Assembly (NCBI GenBank): GCA_018716805.1
Contig: DVJL01000044.1
Location: forward strand, 1 to 40,108
Direction of reading: 5' to 3'
DNA from: Candidatus Faecivicinus avistercoris
GTDB taxonomy: Bacteria; Bacillota; Clostridia; Christensenellales; Aristaeellaceae
DNA: 40,108 nucleotides
Below the pieces are notes generated by a model, which saw nothing but the letters and a program-made list of their open reading frames with translations, was not told where the DNA came from and did not search any database. The position numbers and the translations under genes were made by a program. Positions 24,783 to 34,424 of the stretch are shown here, piece after piece; position 1 is the first letter of the stretch; each line of letters begins with the position of its first letter.

Positions 24783-26003
24783 TTATTCCAGGCCGTTCTT
24801 CGCCTTCATCTTGGCGTAGACCTTGGTCGGCAGGCCGAACAGCGCAATGAAGCCGGCGGAATCGGCCTGATTGTAGACGTCGTCCTCCTCGAACGTGGCG
24901 ATCTCGGGGTCGTACAGCGAGTACGGGCTGGTCATGCCCGCGCCGATGATGTTGCCCTTGTAGAGCTTGAGCTTGACCGTGCCGGTGACAGTCTTCTGCG
25001 TCTCGGTGCAGAACGCGCTCATCGCCTCGCGCAGCGGCGAATACCACTGGCCGTTGTAGACGAGATCGGCGAACTCCAGCGCCATGCGCTGCTTGTAGTG
25101 CTGGGTATACTTGTCCAAGCAGAGCTGCTCGAGCATCTCGTGCGCGGTGTAGAGGATCGTTCCGCCGGGCGTCTCGTACACGCCGCGGCACTTCATGCCG
25201 ACCAGGCGGTTTTCGACGATGTCGATGATGCCGACGCCGTGCTTGCCGCCCAGCTCGTTGAGCTTCCAGACGAGGTCGACCGAGTTCATCTTCACGCCGT
25301 CGAGCGCGACCGGCACGCCCTTTTCAAAGTCGATGGAGACGTACTCGGCCTCGTCCGGCGCCTCCTCGGGCGTGACGCCCATCTCCATATTGCCGGCGTA
25401 CTTCGGCTCGTTGGCCGGATCCTCCAGCTCGAGGCCCTCGTGCGAGAGGTGCCAGAGGTTCTTGTCCTTGGAGTAATTCGTCTCGCGGTTGATCTTCAGC
25501 GGCACGTTGTGCGCCTCGGCGTACTCGATCTCCTGCTCGCGGCTCTTGATGTCCCAGATGCGCCACGGCGCGATGACCGGCATGTCCGGCGCAAACGCCT
25601 TGATCGCCAGCTCGAAGCGCACCTGATCGTTGCCCTTGCCGGTGCAGCCGTGGCAGATGGCGTCGGCGCCCTCCTTCTTCGCGATCTCGACCAGCCGCTT
25701 GGCGATGATCGGGCGCGCCATCGAGGTGCCCAGCAGGTAGACGTTTTCGTACTTCGCGCCCATCTGCACGCACGGAATGATGACGTCGTCGACAAATTCC
25801 TGATTGAGATCCTCGATGTACAGCTTGCTCGCGCCGGTCTTGAGGGCCTTCTCCTCGAGGCCGTCCAGCTCGCCGACCTGGCCGACGTTGGCCGAGACCG
25901 CGATGACCTCGCAGCCATCGTAGTTCTCCTTCAGCCACGGAATGATAATGGACGTATCCAATCCGCCGGAATAGGCCAGCACGATCTTCTTGAACTTCTT
26001 CAT
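24783..26003 (-). CDS. argG: argininosuccinate synthase
   Basis: ArgG joins citrulline and aspartate with ATP to make argininosuccinate. The 406 residues fit the family's usual length. The P-loop-like [11 protein letters not shown] is near the N-terminus, with [12 protein letters not shown] and the [14 protein letters not shown] segment further on. Start choice: AGGAG lies 10 bases before ATG 26003 but only 1 before ATG 26012, and homologs begin near [10 protein letters not shown]; still longer frames cover the promoter. The gene has a strong promoter overlapped by an ArgR-like AT-rich palindrome. Confidence 0.96.
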   Translation of the reverse strand: MKKFKKIVLAYSGGLDTSIIIPWLKENYDGCEVIAVSANVGQVGELDGLEEKALKTGASKLYIEDLNQEFVDDVIIPCVQMGAKYENVYLLGTSMARPIIAKRLVEIAKKEGADAICHGCTGKGNDQVRFELAIKAFAPDMPVIAPWRIWDIKSREQEIEYAEAHNVPLKINRETNYSKDKNLWHLSHEGLELEDPANEPKYAGNMEMGVTPEEAPDEAEYVSIDFEKGVPVALDGVKMNSVDLVWKLNELGGKHGVGIIDIVENRLVGMKCRGVYETPGGTILYTAHEMLEQLCLDKYTQHYKQRMALEFADLVYNGQWYSPLREAMSAFCTETQKTVTGTVKLKLYKGNIIGAGMTSPYSLYDPEIATFEEDDVYNQADSAGFIALFGLPTKVYAKMKAKNGLE

Positions 26004-26057
26004 GTTGCTCATTCTCCTGTCGCCGCCGCACTGGGCGTTGTTTTGCGTTATGCAATT

Positions 26058-26085
26058 ATTATACACCAAACCGCGCCTTTGTCAA
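26058..26085 (-). promoter_or_regulatory. promoter of argG with possible ArgR site
   Basis: Consensus TTGACA (complement of 26080-26085), 16-base spacer, TATAAT (complement of 26058-26063). An AT-rich imperfect palindrome, TATGCAATTATTATACA (26049-26065), overlaps the -10 and looks like an ARG box; this is by eye only. Confidence 0.85.
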
Positions 26086-26134
26086 GGGATTTGGCTGCAT
26101 ATTTATGTGAAATTACCGCGAAATGATTGCATAG

Positions 26135-26593
26135 TCATTCAACTTTGCGCCGCCGCGCGCGAAAGAAGCCGTCCAACAGCGCGCGGCACTCGCCCGCCAG
26201 CACGCCGCCATCGCTTTCGCAGAAATGCGAAAACGCCGGGTCTTCCGGGATGCGGTAGACGCTGCCGGCACAGCCCTGCCCCGGGTCGGCCGCGCCGTAG
26301 ACCAGCCGCGAGATGCGCGACTGCGAGATCGCGCCGGCGCACATCGGACACGGCTCGAGCGTGACATACAGCGTGCAGCCGTTCAACCGCCATCCGCCCA
26401 GCCGCGCGGCCGCGCGGCGAATGGCCAGCACCTCGGCGTGGGCGGTCGGGTCGCCGCTCTGCTCGCGCTCGTTGTGTGCCCGGGCGACGACCTCGCCGCC
26501 GCGGGCAATCGCACACCCGACCGGAAGCTCGCCCTCCTCAAGCGCCTGCCGCGCCTCCTCGAGCGCAATGCGCATGAAGTCCTCGTCCGCCAT
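26135..26593 (-). CDS. tadA: tRNA-specific adenosine deaminase
   Basis: TadA converts A34 to inosine in the anticodon of tRNA-Arg(ACG). The 152 residues have the zinc deaminase motifs: H52-A-E54 in TAHAEVLAI and PCPMC with C82 and C85. GCAIA and HNERE fit the family. The C-terminus (RARRRKVE) is basic. GGAGG within the end of the upstream gene serves as its ribosome site; only 3 bases separate the two genes, so it is the last gene of an operon with the cdd1-like and spoIIM-like genes. Confidence 0.95.
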   Translation of the reverse strand: MADEDFMRIALEEARQALEEGELPVGCAIARGGEVVARAHNEREQSGDPTAHAEVLAIRRAAARLGGWRLNGCTLYVTLEPCPMCAGAISQSRISRLVYGAADPGQGCAGSVYRIPEDPAFSHFCESDGGVLAGECRALLDGFFRARRRKVE

Positions 26594-26596
26594 CGC

Positions 26597-27412
26597 CTAC
26601 CCTCCCATCGCCGAGAACATCACATCGGGCGTGACCCAGCTCTCGATGGCCGCGGCCACCGCCAGCAGCGGCAGGATGAACAGGCAGGTCATCAAGAGCG
26701 TGTAACCGATCGCCTTCAGCGGGCGCGCGTTCTTGCGGCGGAAGATGCGCGCGGTCAGCTTGCGGCAGAGCGTGAACCCCAGCGCAAAGCTCAGCAGCAG
26801 CGCCGGAAGCTCGAAGATCCCATGCGGCAGAATCCCCGCGATCAGCCACGAAGCCTCCATGCCGAAGCCGAGCATCGTTCCCGAAACCGCGCCGAGCACG
26901 ACGGCGTTGGACAAAAGCGTCAGCAGCGGCAGGAACAGAAACGGAATCAGCCCCAGCGCCATGCCGACGGCGCACGCCTGAAGGTTGTGGAAAAACAGCG
27001 CCACAGGATCCAGTTCGACCTCTGCACCCCGCCACGAGGCGTCCCCTTCCTCTCCGCCGTCCGCAAAGCGGGACAGGAATTCGCCGAGGTCGAACCCCTT
27101 GCCCGCCTCCGGATCTGTGCGCGAAGCGGCGGAATCCTCCCCACCGGCGCTCCCGTCCGCGTCCGGCTCCGCCCAGAGCGACCAGCTGCCGCCGGCATGG
27201 ACATAAATCTCGTCCAACTCCGAAAAGGTCTCGTTCATCAGCTCCATGCCCGCCCATGGATCGTCGGCGTAGACGGCCGTGAACAGCGCAGTCGCCAGCA
27301 CGAACACGACCGTCAGGATCCAAAACGTCTTTCGGACGTCCCGCTTCCAGTAATTGTGCATGGATTCCAAGGCGGTGGGAGCATAGTCGTCCCGCATCTT
27401 CTCATCGCTCAT
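26597..27412 (-). CDS. stage II sporulation protein M family membrane protein
   Basis: A 271-residue integral membrane protein of the SpoIIM/DUF95 family. One helix near the N-terminus (about 30-50, FWILTVVFVLATALFTAVY) is followed by an extracellular acidic loop (about 75-135) and then four or five helices. The family segment VALFFHNLQACAVGMALGL and the GILPHGIFELPAL motif are clear. SpoIIM itself helps peptidoglycan remodelling during engulfment, but the wider family includes non-sporulation members, so the role is open. The acidic loop is longer than I expect. The ATG overlaps the previous stop (ATGA), with GGAGGAGGAG before it. Confidence 0.8.
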   Translation of the reverse strand: MSDEKMRDDYAPTALESMHNYWKRDVRKTFWILTVVFVLATALFTAVYADDPWAGMELMNETFSELDEIYVHAGGSWSLWAEPDADGSAGGEDSAASRTDPEAGKGFDLGEFLSRFADGGEEGDASWRGAEVELDPVALFFHNLQACAVGMALGLIPFLFLPLLTLLSNAVVLGAVSGTMLGFGMEASWLIAGILPHGIFELPALLLSFALGFTLCRKLTARIFRRKNARPLKAIGYTLLMTCLFILPLLAVAAAIESWVTPDVMFSAMGG

Positions 27413-27681
27413 CCGTTCTCCTCCTCCGGATACCTCCGGTTCTTCCAGTACCACCATTTGAGCTTTTCCGGCTCCCGCTGCGGATGCTCGGCAAAGTAGA
27501 CCGCCAGCCGGAATACATAGAGCTGGCAGCGGTCCTCCTCAAAGCCCTTGTGCGCACAGTCGAGCCGGTAGAGTTCCTCGGGATCGCGCCCGGCCAGATC
27601 GGCGACCGCGTGAATGCCGATCTCCTCCAGATCCTGCGCGATGTTCGGCCCGACGCCGGGAATCGACCTGAGGTCGCTCAT
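27409..27681 (-). CDS. Cdd1-like helix-hairpin-helix protein
   Basis: A 90-residue protein of the family named after Cdd1, whose gene flanks the Clostridioides difficile pathogenicity locus. It begins with a helix-hairpin-helix unit (SIPGVGPNIAQDLEEIGI) followed by DLAGRDPEELYRL, and has the conserved DRCQLYVFRLAVYFAEH and LKWWYWK end. Such units often bind nucleic acid, but the function is not known. Two nearby ATGs are possible; 27681 is preferred because GGAAGGGG lies 6 bases before it. The gene leads an operon with the spoIIM-like gene and tadA. Confidence 0.8.
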   Translation of the reverse strand: MSDLRSIPGVGPNIAQDLEEIGIHAVADLAGRDPEELYRLDCAHKGFEEDRCQLYVFRLAVYFAEHPQREPEKLKWWYWKNRRYPEEENG

Positions 27682-27853
27682 GGACATCCCCTTCCTCTCA
27701 TCTTTCGCATTGCCGCGCGGACGGCGCTTCCTGCAGGCGTGCGAAGCCGTTCTTCGCCGTCTGCACAAGTCCGTCCACCACCCATCCGCACAGGACAGCA
27801 GGCTCAACGAACCGTTCCACGCAAAGCCTTTTTGCCCTGTGCATTCCCTACAA

Positions 27854-27882
27854 AGTATACCACACGCCGCTCAGTTTCACAA
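27854..27882 (-). promoter_or_regulatory. promoter of the cdd1-like - spoIIM-like - tadA operon
   Basis: TTGTGA (complement of 27877-27882), 17-base spacer, TATACT (complement of 27854-27859) with TGG before it. The leader is about 165 bases, with no structure I recognise. Confidence 0.78.
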
Positions 27883-27886
27883 GATG

Positions 27887-28270
27887 TTAATACAAATTTG
27901 CGAGCGAGAGCGCCTCCTTCTCCCGGATGTGCTCGATGCCTTCGCCGATGAGCGCGACGGAGCCGTAAAAGTCCTCCATGTCCGTATAGGAAATGCAGAT
28001 TTCCGCTTCAATGATGCGCTCCTTGACTTCGTGCAGGTCGTCGTGCGCGCAGAGCAGTTCGAGCACGCTGGCCTTCTCGTCCCACAGCGTCGCCAGCGCC
28101 ACCAGCCCTTCGCGTGCGCCGGTGACGTCGCCTTCCTCCATCCGGGCAAAGATGTCCGTCGCCATGCGGTGCGCTTCGTTCAGCACCGAGTTGACCACCC
28201 ACATCGACGCAAAGCAGATCGCCATGCAGACCGCCAGCACGACGGCAATTGTAATCGCGAGCCGCTTCAT
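27887..28270 (-). CDS. DUF4363 family protein
   Basis: A 127-residue protein with one N-terminal membrane helix (3-24, LAITIAVVLAVCMAICFASMW) and a helical outside domain. It fits DUF4363, often encoded beside DUF421 (YetF-type) genes in spore formers. Here it begins right after the DUF421 stop codon, so the two are translated together. A heterocomplex with the DUF421 protein is likely but not shown by the sequence. Confidence 0.78.
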   Translation of the reverse strand: MKRLAITIAVVLAVCMAICFASMWVVNSVLNEAHRMATDIFARMEEGDVTGAREGLVALATLWDEKASVLELLCAHDDLHEVKERIIEAEICISYTDMEDFYGSVALIGEGIEHIREKEALSLANLY

Positions 28271-28987
28271 TTACCACGCCACCTTTCCCGGCGGAATCGC
28301 CGCGAACGTCTGCACGCCGCCGTCGCGCAGCTGAAGCATCATCCGCCCATGGGTATCCAGGCTGGCCAGATAGACGCTCTGAATGCACAGCCCGCGCTGG
28401 GCCAGCACGTGCGCCAGCCACGATTCGTCGCGCCCGGCCTGAGAGAGATTGTTGCACTGCACGCGCCCATCCATGATCAGGATCATCGGGAGTCCCTCGT
28501 AGCCGGGATCGATCCCCACCTCGGCAGTCGTCGGCGGCCGTCCGTCGCCGGGTGCGAACGCCGAAATCGAACCGTTTGCCTCGATGACCGCCGTGCCGAC
28601 GTCGGCTGGGTCGAGGAATCCCGCGCTGCGCAGGCCCTCCAGCAAATCGGACAGGCTCAGGCAGAGCCGGTTCAGCTCGCGTTGGTTGATCACGCCCTTG
28701 GAGATCACGAGCGCCGGCTTGCCGGAGACAAACGCCCGAATTCGATCCGACTTGAGCGAGCCGATCGTAATCACGCCGTGCACGATGAACATCGCCGCCA
28801 CCGGCAGAAGCCCGTGCAGCAGCGGCGTCGAGACGCTCTCCATCGGCGCGGAGATGACGTCCGCCAGCAGGATCGTCATGGCGAATTCATAGGGTTGAAA
28901 CTGCCCGAGCTGCCGCTTTCCCAGCCCGCGCATCATCAAAATCATCACGATGTACAGCGCCATTCCGCGAAAGAACAGTGCAAACAT
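28271..28987 (-). CDS. DUF421 (YetF family) membrane protein
   Basis: A 238-residue protein with three N-terminal helices (about 1-80) and a cytoplasmic DUF421 domain. The family features MRGLGKRQLGQFQPYEF and the GKPALVISKGVINQRELN segment are clear. Members include B. subtilis YetF and the spore 2Duf protein, which affects spore membrane permeability. GAGGAGG lies 7 bases before ATG 28987. The pairing with DUF4363 supports a spore-membrane role (inference). No convincing promoter was found between it and the terminators at 29077-29197. Confidence 0.88.
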   Translation of the reverse strand: MFALFFRGMALYIVMILMMRGLGKRQLGQFQPYEFAMTILLADVISAPMESVSTPLLHGLLPVAAMFIVHGVITIGSLKSDRIRAFVSGKPALVISKGVINQRELNRLCLSLSDLLEGLRSAGFLDPADVGTAVIEANGSISAFAPGDGRPPTTAEVGIDPGYEGLPMILIMDGRVQCNNLSQAGRDESWLAHVLAQRGLCIQSVYLASLDTHGRMMLQLRDGGVQTFAAIPPGKVAW

Positions 28988-29076
28988 ATCCCGCCTCCTC
29001 TCCCCCGCCCCGCGGGGTCTCAAGCAAAATTCCGTCCATTATTCTGTTCCCAAAATGGAAAATCATGCTCAAAGAC

Positions 29077-29121
29077 AAAAAAAGCCGCGCCGGGCGGGAA
29101 AACCTCCCGTCCAGCGCGGCT
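29077..29121 (-). terminator. strong terminator after the acsB operon (second of two)
   Basis: A two-part stem: outer 8 bp (29083-29090 with 29114-29121) and an inner GC stem, followed on the - strand by seven T. Confidence 0.9.
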
Positions 29122-29160
29122 GAATGCATCCACTCGCAGGCCGCAGCCATCGAACCGTGG

Positions 29161-29197
29161 AAAAGCGCGAAGGCGGGGCGCGTACAGCCCCGCCTTC
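29161..29197 (-). terminator. first terminator after the acsB operon
   Basis: A perfect 11-bp stem (29169-29179 with 29187-29197), followed on the - strand by GCGCTTTT. It starts just past the DUF3786 stop codon and is backed up by the hairpin at 29077-29121. Confidence 0.75.
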
Positions 29198-29202
29198 ACC
29201 CC

Positions 29203-29820
29203 TCACATCCTGCGCTTGATGTCGCTGATGAGCAGATCGCCGACCACCGTGCGATCCTCCGCAGAGAACGCCTGCGGAAAGTTGTCGGAAAACAGGATCT
29301 GGGCGTTGGGCGGGAACTCGTCGTCGCCCTCCCAGACGATCAGCCGGACTTCATAGCCAGGCATGACCTCGACCTGCCACGCGGAATCGCCGCCCTTGAT
29401 GCGCATCGCCGGCGAGCGTTCCATCGCGGCGTCAAACGCCGCAAGCCGCGTGCCGAATGAAAACGCCGCGCGCGTCAGGCAGCGTCCGGTGAAGGGCTTG
29501 ATGTACACCTCGCCCCACGGCATCTCGCGGTACGGCAAAAACGCCCCCGTGCCCACCGACGCCCGCCCTTCCAGCAGGAAGCGGATCAGGAGCATCTGCG
29601 CCGGCAGGCTGCTGAGCGCGAGGCCATCGGCCGTCTCCGACGCAATGGCGAATTCCGGCCACGCGACGTCGTAATCCACGCCGAACAGGCGGACGCGAAA
29701 CTTCCCCGCCTCGAAGCGCACGCCGCAGCGCGCCGCCGCCTCGGCGGGGTCGATCGAACGAAACCGCCCGACGTAGTGCTCAAACGGCACCATTTCCTTA
29801 TTGTTTTGTACGTTTGCCAT
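29203..29820 (-). CDS. DUF3786 family protein
   Basis: A 205-residue soluble protein of the DUF3786 family, found mainly in anaerobes. Visible features are VPFEHYVGRFRSIDPAEAAARCG near the start, FGVDYDVAWP, LPAQMLLIRFLL, and a PFTGR/FGTRL segment. It has few cysteines and no membrane segment. I recall family members near acetyl-CoA synthase genes, and here it is the third gene of that operon, so a role in assembly or use of the complex is possible. GAAGGG lies about 9 bases before ATG 29820. Confidence 0.75.
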   Translation of the reverse strand: MANVQNNKEMVPFEHYVGRFRSIDPAEAAARCGVRFEAGKFRVRLFGVDYDVAWPEFAIASETADGLALSSLPAQMLLIRFLLEGRASVGTGAFLPYREMPWGEVYIKPFTGRCLTRAAFSFGTRLAAFDAAMERSPAMRIKGGDSAWQVEVMPGYEVRLIVWEGDDEFPPNAQILFSDNFPQAFSAEDRTVVGDLLISDIKRRM

Positions 29821-29833
29821 GCAAAATTTCCCT

Positions 29834-30115
29834 TCAAAACAGGCCGGCCTCGACAATCACATCGCCGCACACGCGGCTCAGGCACGCCAGACGCCAGCCC
29901 GATTCTTCATCCGCCTCGTCGATCAGGAACGACTTCGGCGCATCCAAAGCGCCCGCGGCGATGCGCACCCGGCAGCGGCCGCAGGAACCCCGCCCATCGC
30001 AGGGCGCGTCGAGGACGACGCCGGCGCGGCGCGCGACGGCCAGCAGGTTTTCACCCATCTGCGCGGCGGCGCACACGTCCGGCTCGTCCTCAAACCGAAA
30101 GACGACCTTCGGCAT
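29834..30115 (-). CDS. small 2Fe-2S ferredoxin, RACo-like N-domain
   Basis: A 93-residue plant-type ferredoxin. The cluster ligands are in APCDGRGSCGRCRV (three cysteines) and the later LACLSRVCGD. It resembles the N-terminal ferredoxin domain of the ATP-dependent corrinoid activators (RACo/AcsV), which reduce the corrinoid protein in the Wood-Ljungdahl pathway, but the large C-terminal ATPase part is absent. It starts 3 bases after acsB and lacks a clear ribosome site, so translation is probably coupled. It may carry electrons to ACS or an activator encoded elsewhere (inference). Confidence 0.85.
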   Translation of the reverse strand: MPKVVFRFEDEPDVCAAAQMGENLLAVARRAGVVLDAPCDGRGSCGRCRVRIAAGALDAPKSFLIDEADEESGWRLACLSRVCGDVIVEAGLF

Positions 30116-30118
30116 CGG

Positions 30119-32248
30119 TCACATGATCGGATCCATGGTGAGCGCCGGGTGTCCCTTCTCGGTGAGGAAGTCGACCAGCTCGGCCGGATCGGTCGTGACC
30201 GTCTCGTCGGCGATCATGTCGGTGAAGTTGTCGATGCCGCAGAGTTCCTTCGCGGTGCGGTTCAGGCGCTCGGCGACGTCGTCCTTCAGCTCCTTGGGCA
30301 TCCAGACGATGCGCTCGACGCCGCCCTCCGCGCGCGCAAACTTCTTCGAGGAGATGAAGTGGCGGCCATGTCCCATGAAGCCGGGCGTCTGCACGCCGCC
30401 GCCGGTCATGCTGGCCAGCTCGCCGAAGGTCATGCCCGTGGGCGTCATGCCGCTGTACTCGCGGTTAACGATGACCAGGCCGTTCGCCTCCGGGATGATG
30501 CCGCAGATACACTCGAAGCAGCCGCAGGACGTCATCGGATCCTCGAGCAGCGAATACAGCGTGACATTCTCCAGCGCGCCGTGCGAATACTGCTTGACCG
30601 CCTCGTTGACGTCCTCGTAGCGGCCGGTACGCTCGTCGATCATGTGCTGCTTGGTGACGATCTGGCAGGGGCCGCTCGGGTTGAGCTCGTTGGTCGCCTT
30701 CGCATCGAGCCACGAGACCGCGCCGCACAGGCCCAGACGCTCCGGCGTGACGATGCAGACGTGCGACGGCGCGAAGCTCTGGCACATCGTGCAGGTGTAG
30801 AACGTGTCCACGCTCTCATCGGTCATGGACTGCAGGCGGTCGTCGCGCTGGTTGTAGACCGGCGTGGCGATGTCCTTCAGGATGTGCTCGGCCTTGGCCG
30901 GATCGGTGACGAGCGTGACCTGGCACTTGTCCACGACCGTGTCGAACTCGTCCATGATCATCGCGTAGAGCACCTCGCCGAAGTGGTGCAGCCGAAGCCC
31001 CTTGTCGAACGCGTCCTTGCTGATGCGGATGCGCACCTGATTGCGCTGGCCGGTGTGCATCACGCCCTCCATGTAGTTGAACCACGCGTGGATGTGGCGC
31101 TCGATGACCGACTCAAAGTCCGCCTGCATCTTCGCGCCCGCGACCTCGACGAACGTCGCCAGCGGATATTCGACCTCGCCGGAGTCGATCTCCGGGCCGT
31201 CGACGACGATGCGGTGATCCTCGATGCTGTCGGGATCGGCCATGCGCACCAGCTCGCAGGTGACGTTCTTGCCGCTGTAGAACTCGACCTTCATGTCCTT
31301 CTTGCGGATGATCTCGCCCTCAAACGCCGACGCAAACGCCACCGGGATCGGCAATTCCTTGACCTTGATCTTGATGCCGCGCAGTTCGAGCGACTTCTTC
31401 ACCGTCAGGCTGTGATCGGTCTCCGATTCCAGCGCGCCCGGCACCTGGTTCTCGCCCAGGTCGATGTCCGTCACCACCGGGAAGCCCAGCGCGATCGCGC
31501 CCGCGCCGGCCGACACGACGACCTCGTCGATCGGGCCAAACGTATTCACGAACGCCGGCACGCGCTCCTTGGTGTACTTGAGCAGTCCCGCCAGGTCGCC
31601 CGGCTGGAGGCTGCCGAAGATCAGCGCCGCGCGGACGGCGACCGTCACGACGTGGATGACGCTGGTCACATCGTGTCCCAGCGGCACGACGCGGAACTCG
31701 AGGCCGAGCTTGACGCCGCCCTCGGCGACCTGCTCGATCACGTCGCCGACCAGGAACGTCATCAGGCCCTTGGACTGATAGTCCTTGACCACGCCCACGA
31801 CGTCCTGCGCGGATTCCGCCTTGCCGAGCACGACCGCGACGCCCGGGATGTCGCCGGTGACCAGCGGCACGCCCAGCGAGCGGATGATCGGGTCGGGCAC
31901 AAAGCCGATGCCCGAATCGCCCTCATAGGGGTTGGCGCTCTCGAGATACTTCAGCCCTTCCAGGATCTCGGCGCCCACGGCAGTCGCAAGGCCGGCGTTG
32001 AGCGCGTCGCCCAGCTCGGGCTTGTTCGTAATCAGGCTCTTGAGCACGTTTACGCACGCCGGAAGGTCGCCCAGCTTGGCGACCTTCACGCCCGTCGCGG
32101 CATAGATCGTCGGAAAGAAATACGCCGTATCCGGAAACGCGACCTTCGCATCCTCGCCGTGCTTTGCAATGGCGTCGGCAACGGCCTTCTCCGTCAAGCC
32201 AGCAACCGCGTTGGAACCGGCAAAAATCAGATCAGTCAATGCGCTCAT
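30119..32248 (-). CDS. acsB: CO-methylating acetyl-CoA synthase, catalytic subunit
   Basis: AcsB joins CO, a methyl group from the corrinoid protein and CoA into acetyl-CoA, the last step of the Wood-Ljungdahl pathway. The 709 residues are near the 729 of Moorella. All six A-cluster ligands are present: C486, C489, C498, C508, C575 and C577, matching Moorella 506, 509, 518, 528, 595 and 597 with a constant offset of 20. The start is ATG 32248 with AAGGAGG before it. CODH (acsA) and the corrinoid proteins (acsC, acsD, acsE) are not in this window. The gene leads an operon with a ferredoxin and a DUF3786 protein. Confidence 0.97.
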   Translation of the reverse strand: MSALTDLIFAGSNAVAGLTEKAVADAIAKHGEDAKVAFPDTAYFFPTIYAATGVKVAKLGDLPACVNVLKSLITNKPELGDALNAGLATAVGAEILEGLKYLESANPYEGDSGIGFVPDPIIRSLGVPLVTGDIPGVAVVLGKAESAQDVVGVVKDYQSKGLMTFLVGDVIEQVAEGGVKLGLEFRVVPLGHDVTSVIHVVTVAVRAALIFGSLQPGDLAGLLKYTKERVPAFVNTFGPIDEVVVSAGAGAIALGFPVVTDIDLGENQVPGALESETDHSLTVKKSLELRGIKIKVKELPIPVAFASAFEGEIIRKKDMKVEFYSGKNVTCELVRMADPDSIEDHRIVVDGPEIDSGEVEYPLATFVEVAGAKMQADFESVIERHIHAWFNYMEGVMHTGQRNQVRIRISKDAFDKGLRLHHFGEVLYAMIMDEFDTVVDKCQVTLVTDPAKAEHILKDIATPVYNQRDDRLQSMTDESVDTFYTCTMCQSFAPSHVCIVTPERLGLCGAVSWLDAKATNELNPSGPCQIVTKQHMIDERTGRYEDVNEAVKQYSHGALENVTLYSLLEDPMTSCGCFECICGIIPEANGLVIVNREYSGMTPTGMTFGELASMTGGGVQTPGFMGHGRHFISSKKFARAEGGVERIVWMPKELKDDVAERLNRTAKELCGIDNFTDMIADETVTTDPAELVDFLTEKGHPALTMDPIM

Positions 32249-32303
32249 GAAAATCCTCCTTACGCAAATCGCATGTTTCTCCCATCGAGAACATTCCATT
32301 CAA

Positions 32304-32332
32304 ATTATACCCCGTTTTGGAAGAAATTGCAA
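32304..32332 (-). promoter_or_regulatory. promoter of acsB operon
   Basis: TTGCAA (complement of 32327-32332), 17-base spacer, TATAAT (complement of 32304-32309). The leader to acsB is about 50 bases. Confidence 0.82.
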
Positions 32333-32369
32333 GGACGCATTGCCCGAAAGTGTTCAGGAAAACAAAGGG

Positions 32370-32404
32370 AAAAAGAAGGATGCGCCGGTTCGGCACATCC
32401 TTCT
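32370..32404 (-). terminator. terminator of the ABC importer operon
   Basis: A 13-bp stem with one mismatch (32374-32386 with 32392-32404) followed on the - strand by TTTTT. The 147 bases between it and the last importer gene hold no gene I can support. Confidence 0.85.
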
Positions 32405-32551
32405 CTTTGAGTCCTCGGTTCGATGCCGCGGCGGTTGCGCGGCACGCTGGCGCGTTCATCGGGTCTCACCCTCTCGCGAACCCACTCTGCGGGTGCGCCG
32501 CGGGTGAAAGGAGCGCCCGCGGCGCGATGGGGGAAACGCGCCCTGATGAAA

Positions 32552-33401
<850 letters not shown>

Positions 33402-33412
<11 letters not shown>

Positions 33413-34412
33413 TCTTGTACACCTCCCTGAGATGCTCGACGGACAGGCTGCAGCGGTAGGTCCGGCCGTCCTCGAACTCGACCATCGGCTGCGCGTTGAC
33501 GCGGCAGGCCGGCGTCGCATATTTGCAGCGGTCCGCGAAGCGGCAGCCCTGCGGCGGATGCTTCAGGTTCGGCGGCGTGCCGGGAATGGCCGTCAGCTTG
33601 TTGTCGCGCGTGCCCTCCTCGGGGACGAGGATGGAGTGCATCAACCCGTGCGAATACGGATGGATGGGATCGAACACCATCTGCTTGGCCGTGCCGCGCT
33701 CGACGATCTGGCCCGCGTACATGACCATGATGTCGTCGGTGACGTTGTACAGAAGCGGCAGCTCGTGCGTGATGAAGATCATCGCGCGGATCAGGCCCTT
33801 CTCCATCATTTCGCGCAGCATCTTGATGACCATCTTCTGGCTGGTGACGTCCAGCGCAGACGACGGCTCGTCCGCGATCAGCACCTTCGGCTTGAGGATC
33901 GTCGAAATCGCGATGACGACGCGCTGCTTCATGCCGCCGGAAAGCTCCACGGCGTGCTTGTCCAGCGCCTCGACCGGCAGGCCCAGCTCGTCAAAGCGCG
34001 CCTTGGCCATCTCGTAGATCTCCTTCTTGTCGCGCTTCGGCTCGTGCGCGAGCACGACGTCCTCGATGAACTTGCGAATCTTGCGCGTCGGGTTCAGCGC
34101 GTTCATCGCCGCCTGCGGGATGTACGCGATCTCGGTGCCAAGCACGTTCTTGCGAACGTCGTCCGGCTTCATGCCGGAGATGTTCTTGCCGTCGATGATG
34201 ATGTCCCCGCTGGTATAGTGCAGCGGCGGAAAGTAGTAGCCCATCAGGCTCAGCGCCAGCGTGGACTTGCCGCAGCCGGACTCGCCCGCGATGCCGAGGC
34301 TCTTCCCCTCCTCGATCTTGAGCGACACGTGATCCACGGCATACACGTCCTCGTGAAAGCGCGTGATGTATTTGGTCGTCAATTCCCTGACTTCCAGCAT
34401 TGTCTTGCTCAT
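33402..34412 (-). CDS. Opp-type ABC transporter ATP-binding protein (OppD-like)
   Basis: The first ATPase of the importer, 336 residues. Walker A is GESGCGKST, the signature LSGGMKQR, Walker B VLIADEPS, and the switch histidine is in FITHE. The C-terminal oligopeptide-type extension has the typical [10 protein letters not shown] and a cysteine cluster ([14 protein letters not shown]) that often holds an iron-sulfur cluster. AGGAGG lies 8 bases before ATG 34412. It is the partner of the overlapping OppF-like gene. Confidence 0.93.
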
Positions 34413-34424
34413 GAGCGTGTCCTC

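Noticed and set aside
32405..32551. Possible small gene or RNA between the importer operon and its terminator
   Set aside because: No ribosome site, conserved motif or clear structure beyond general GC richness.
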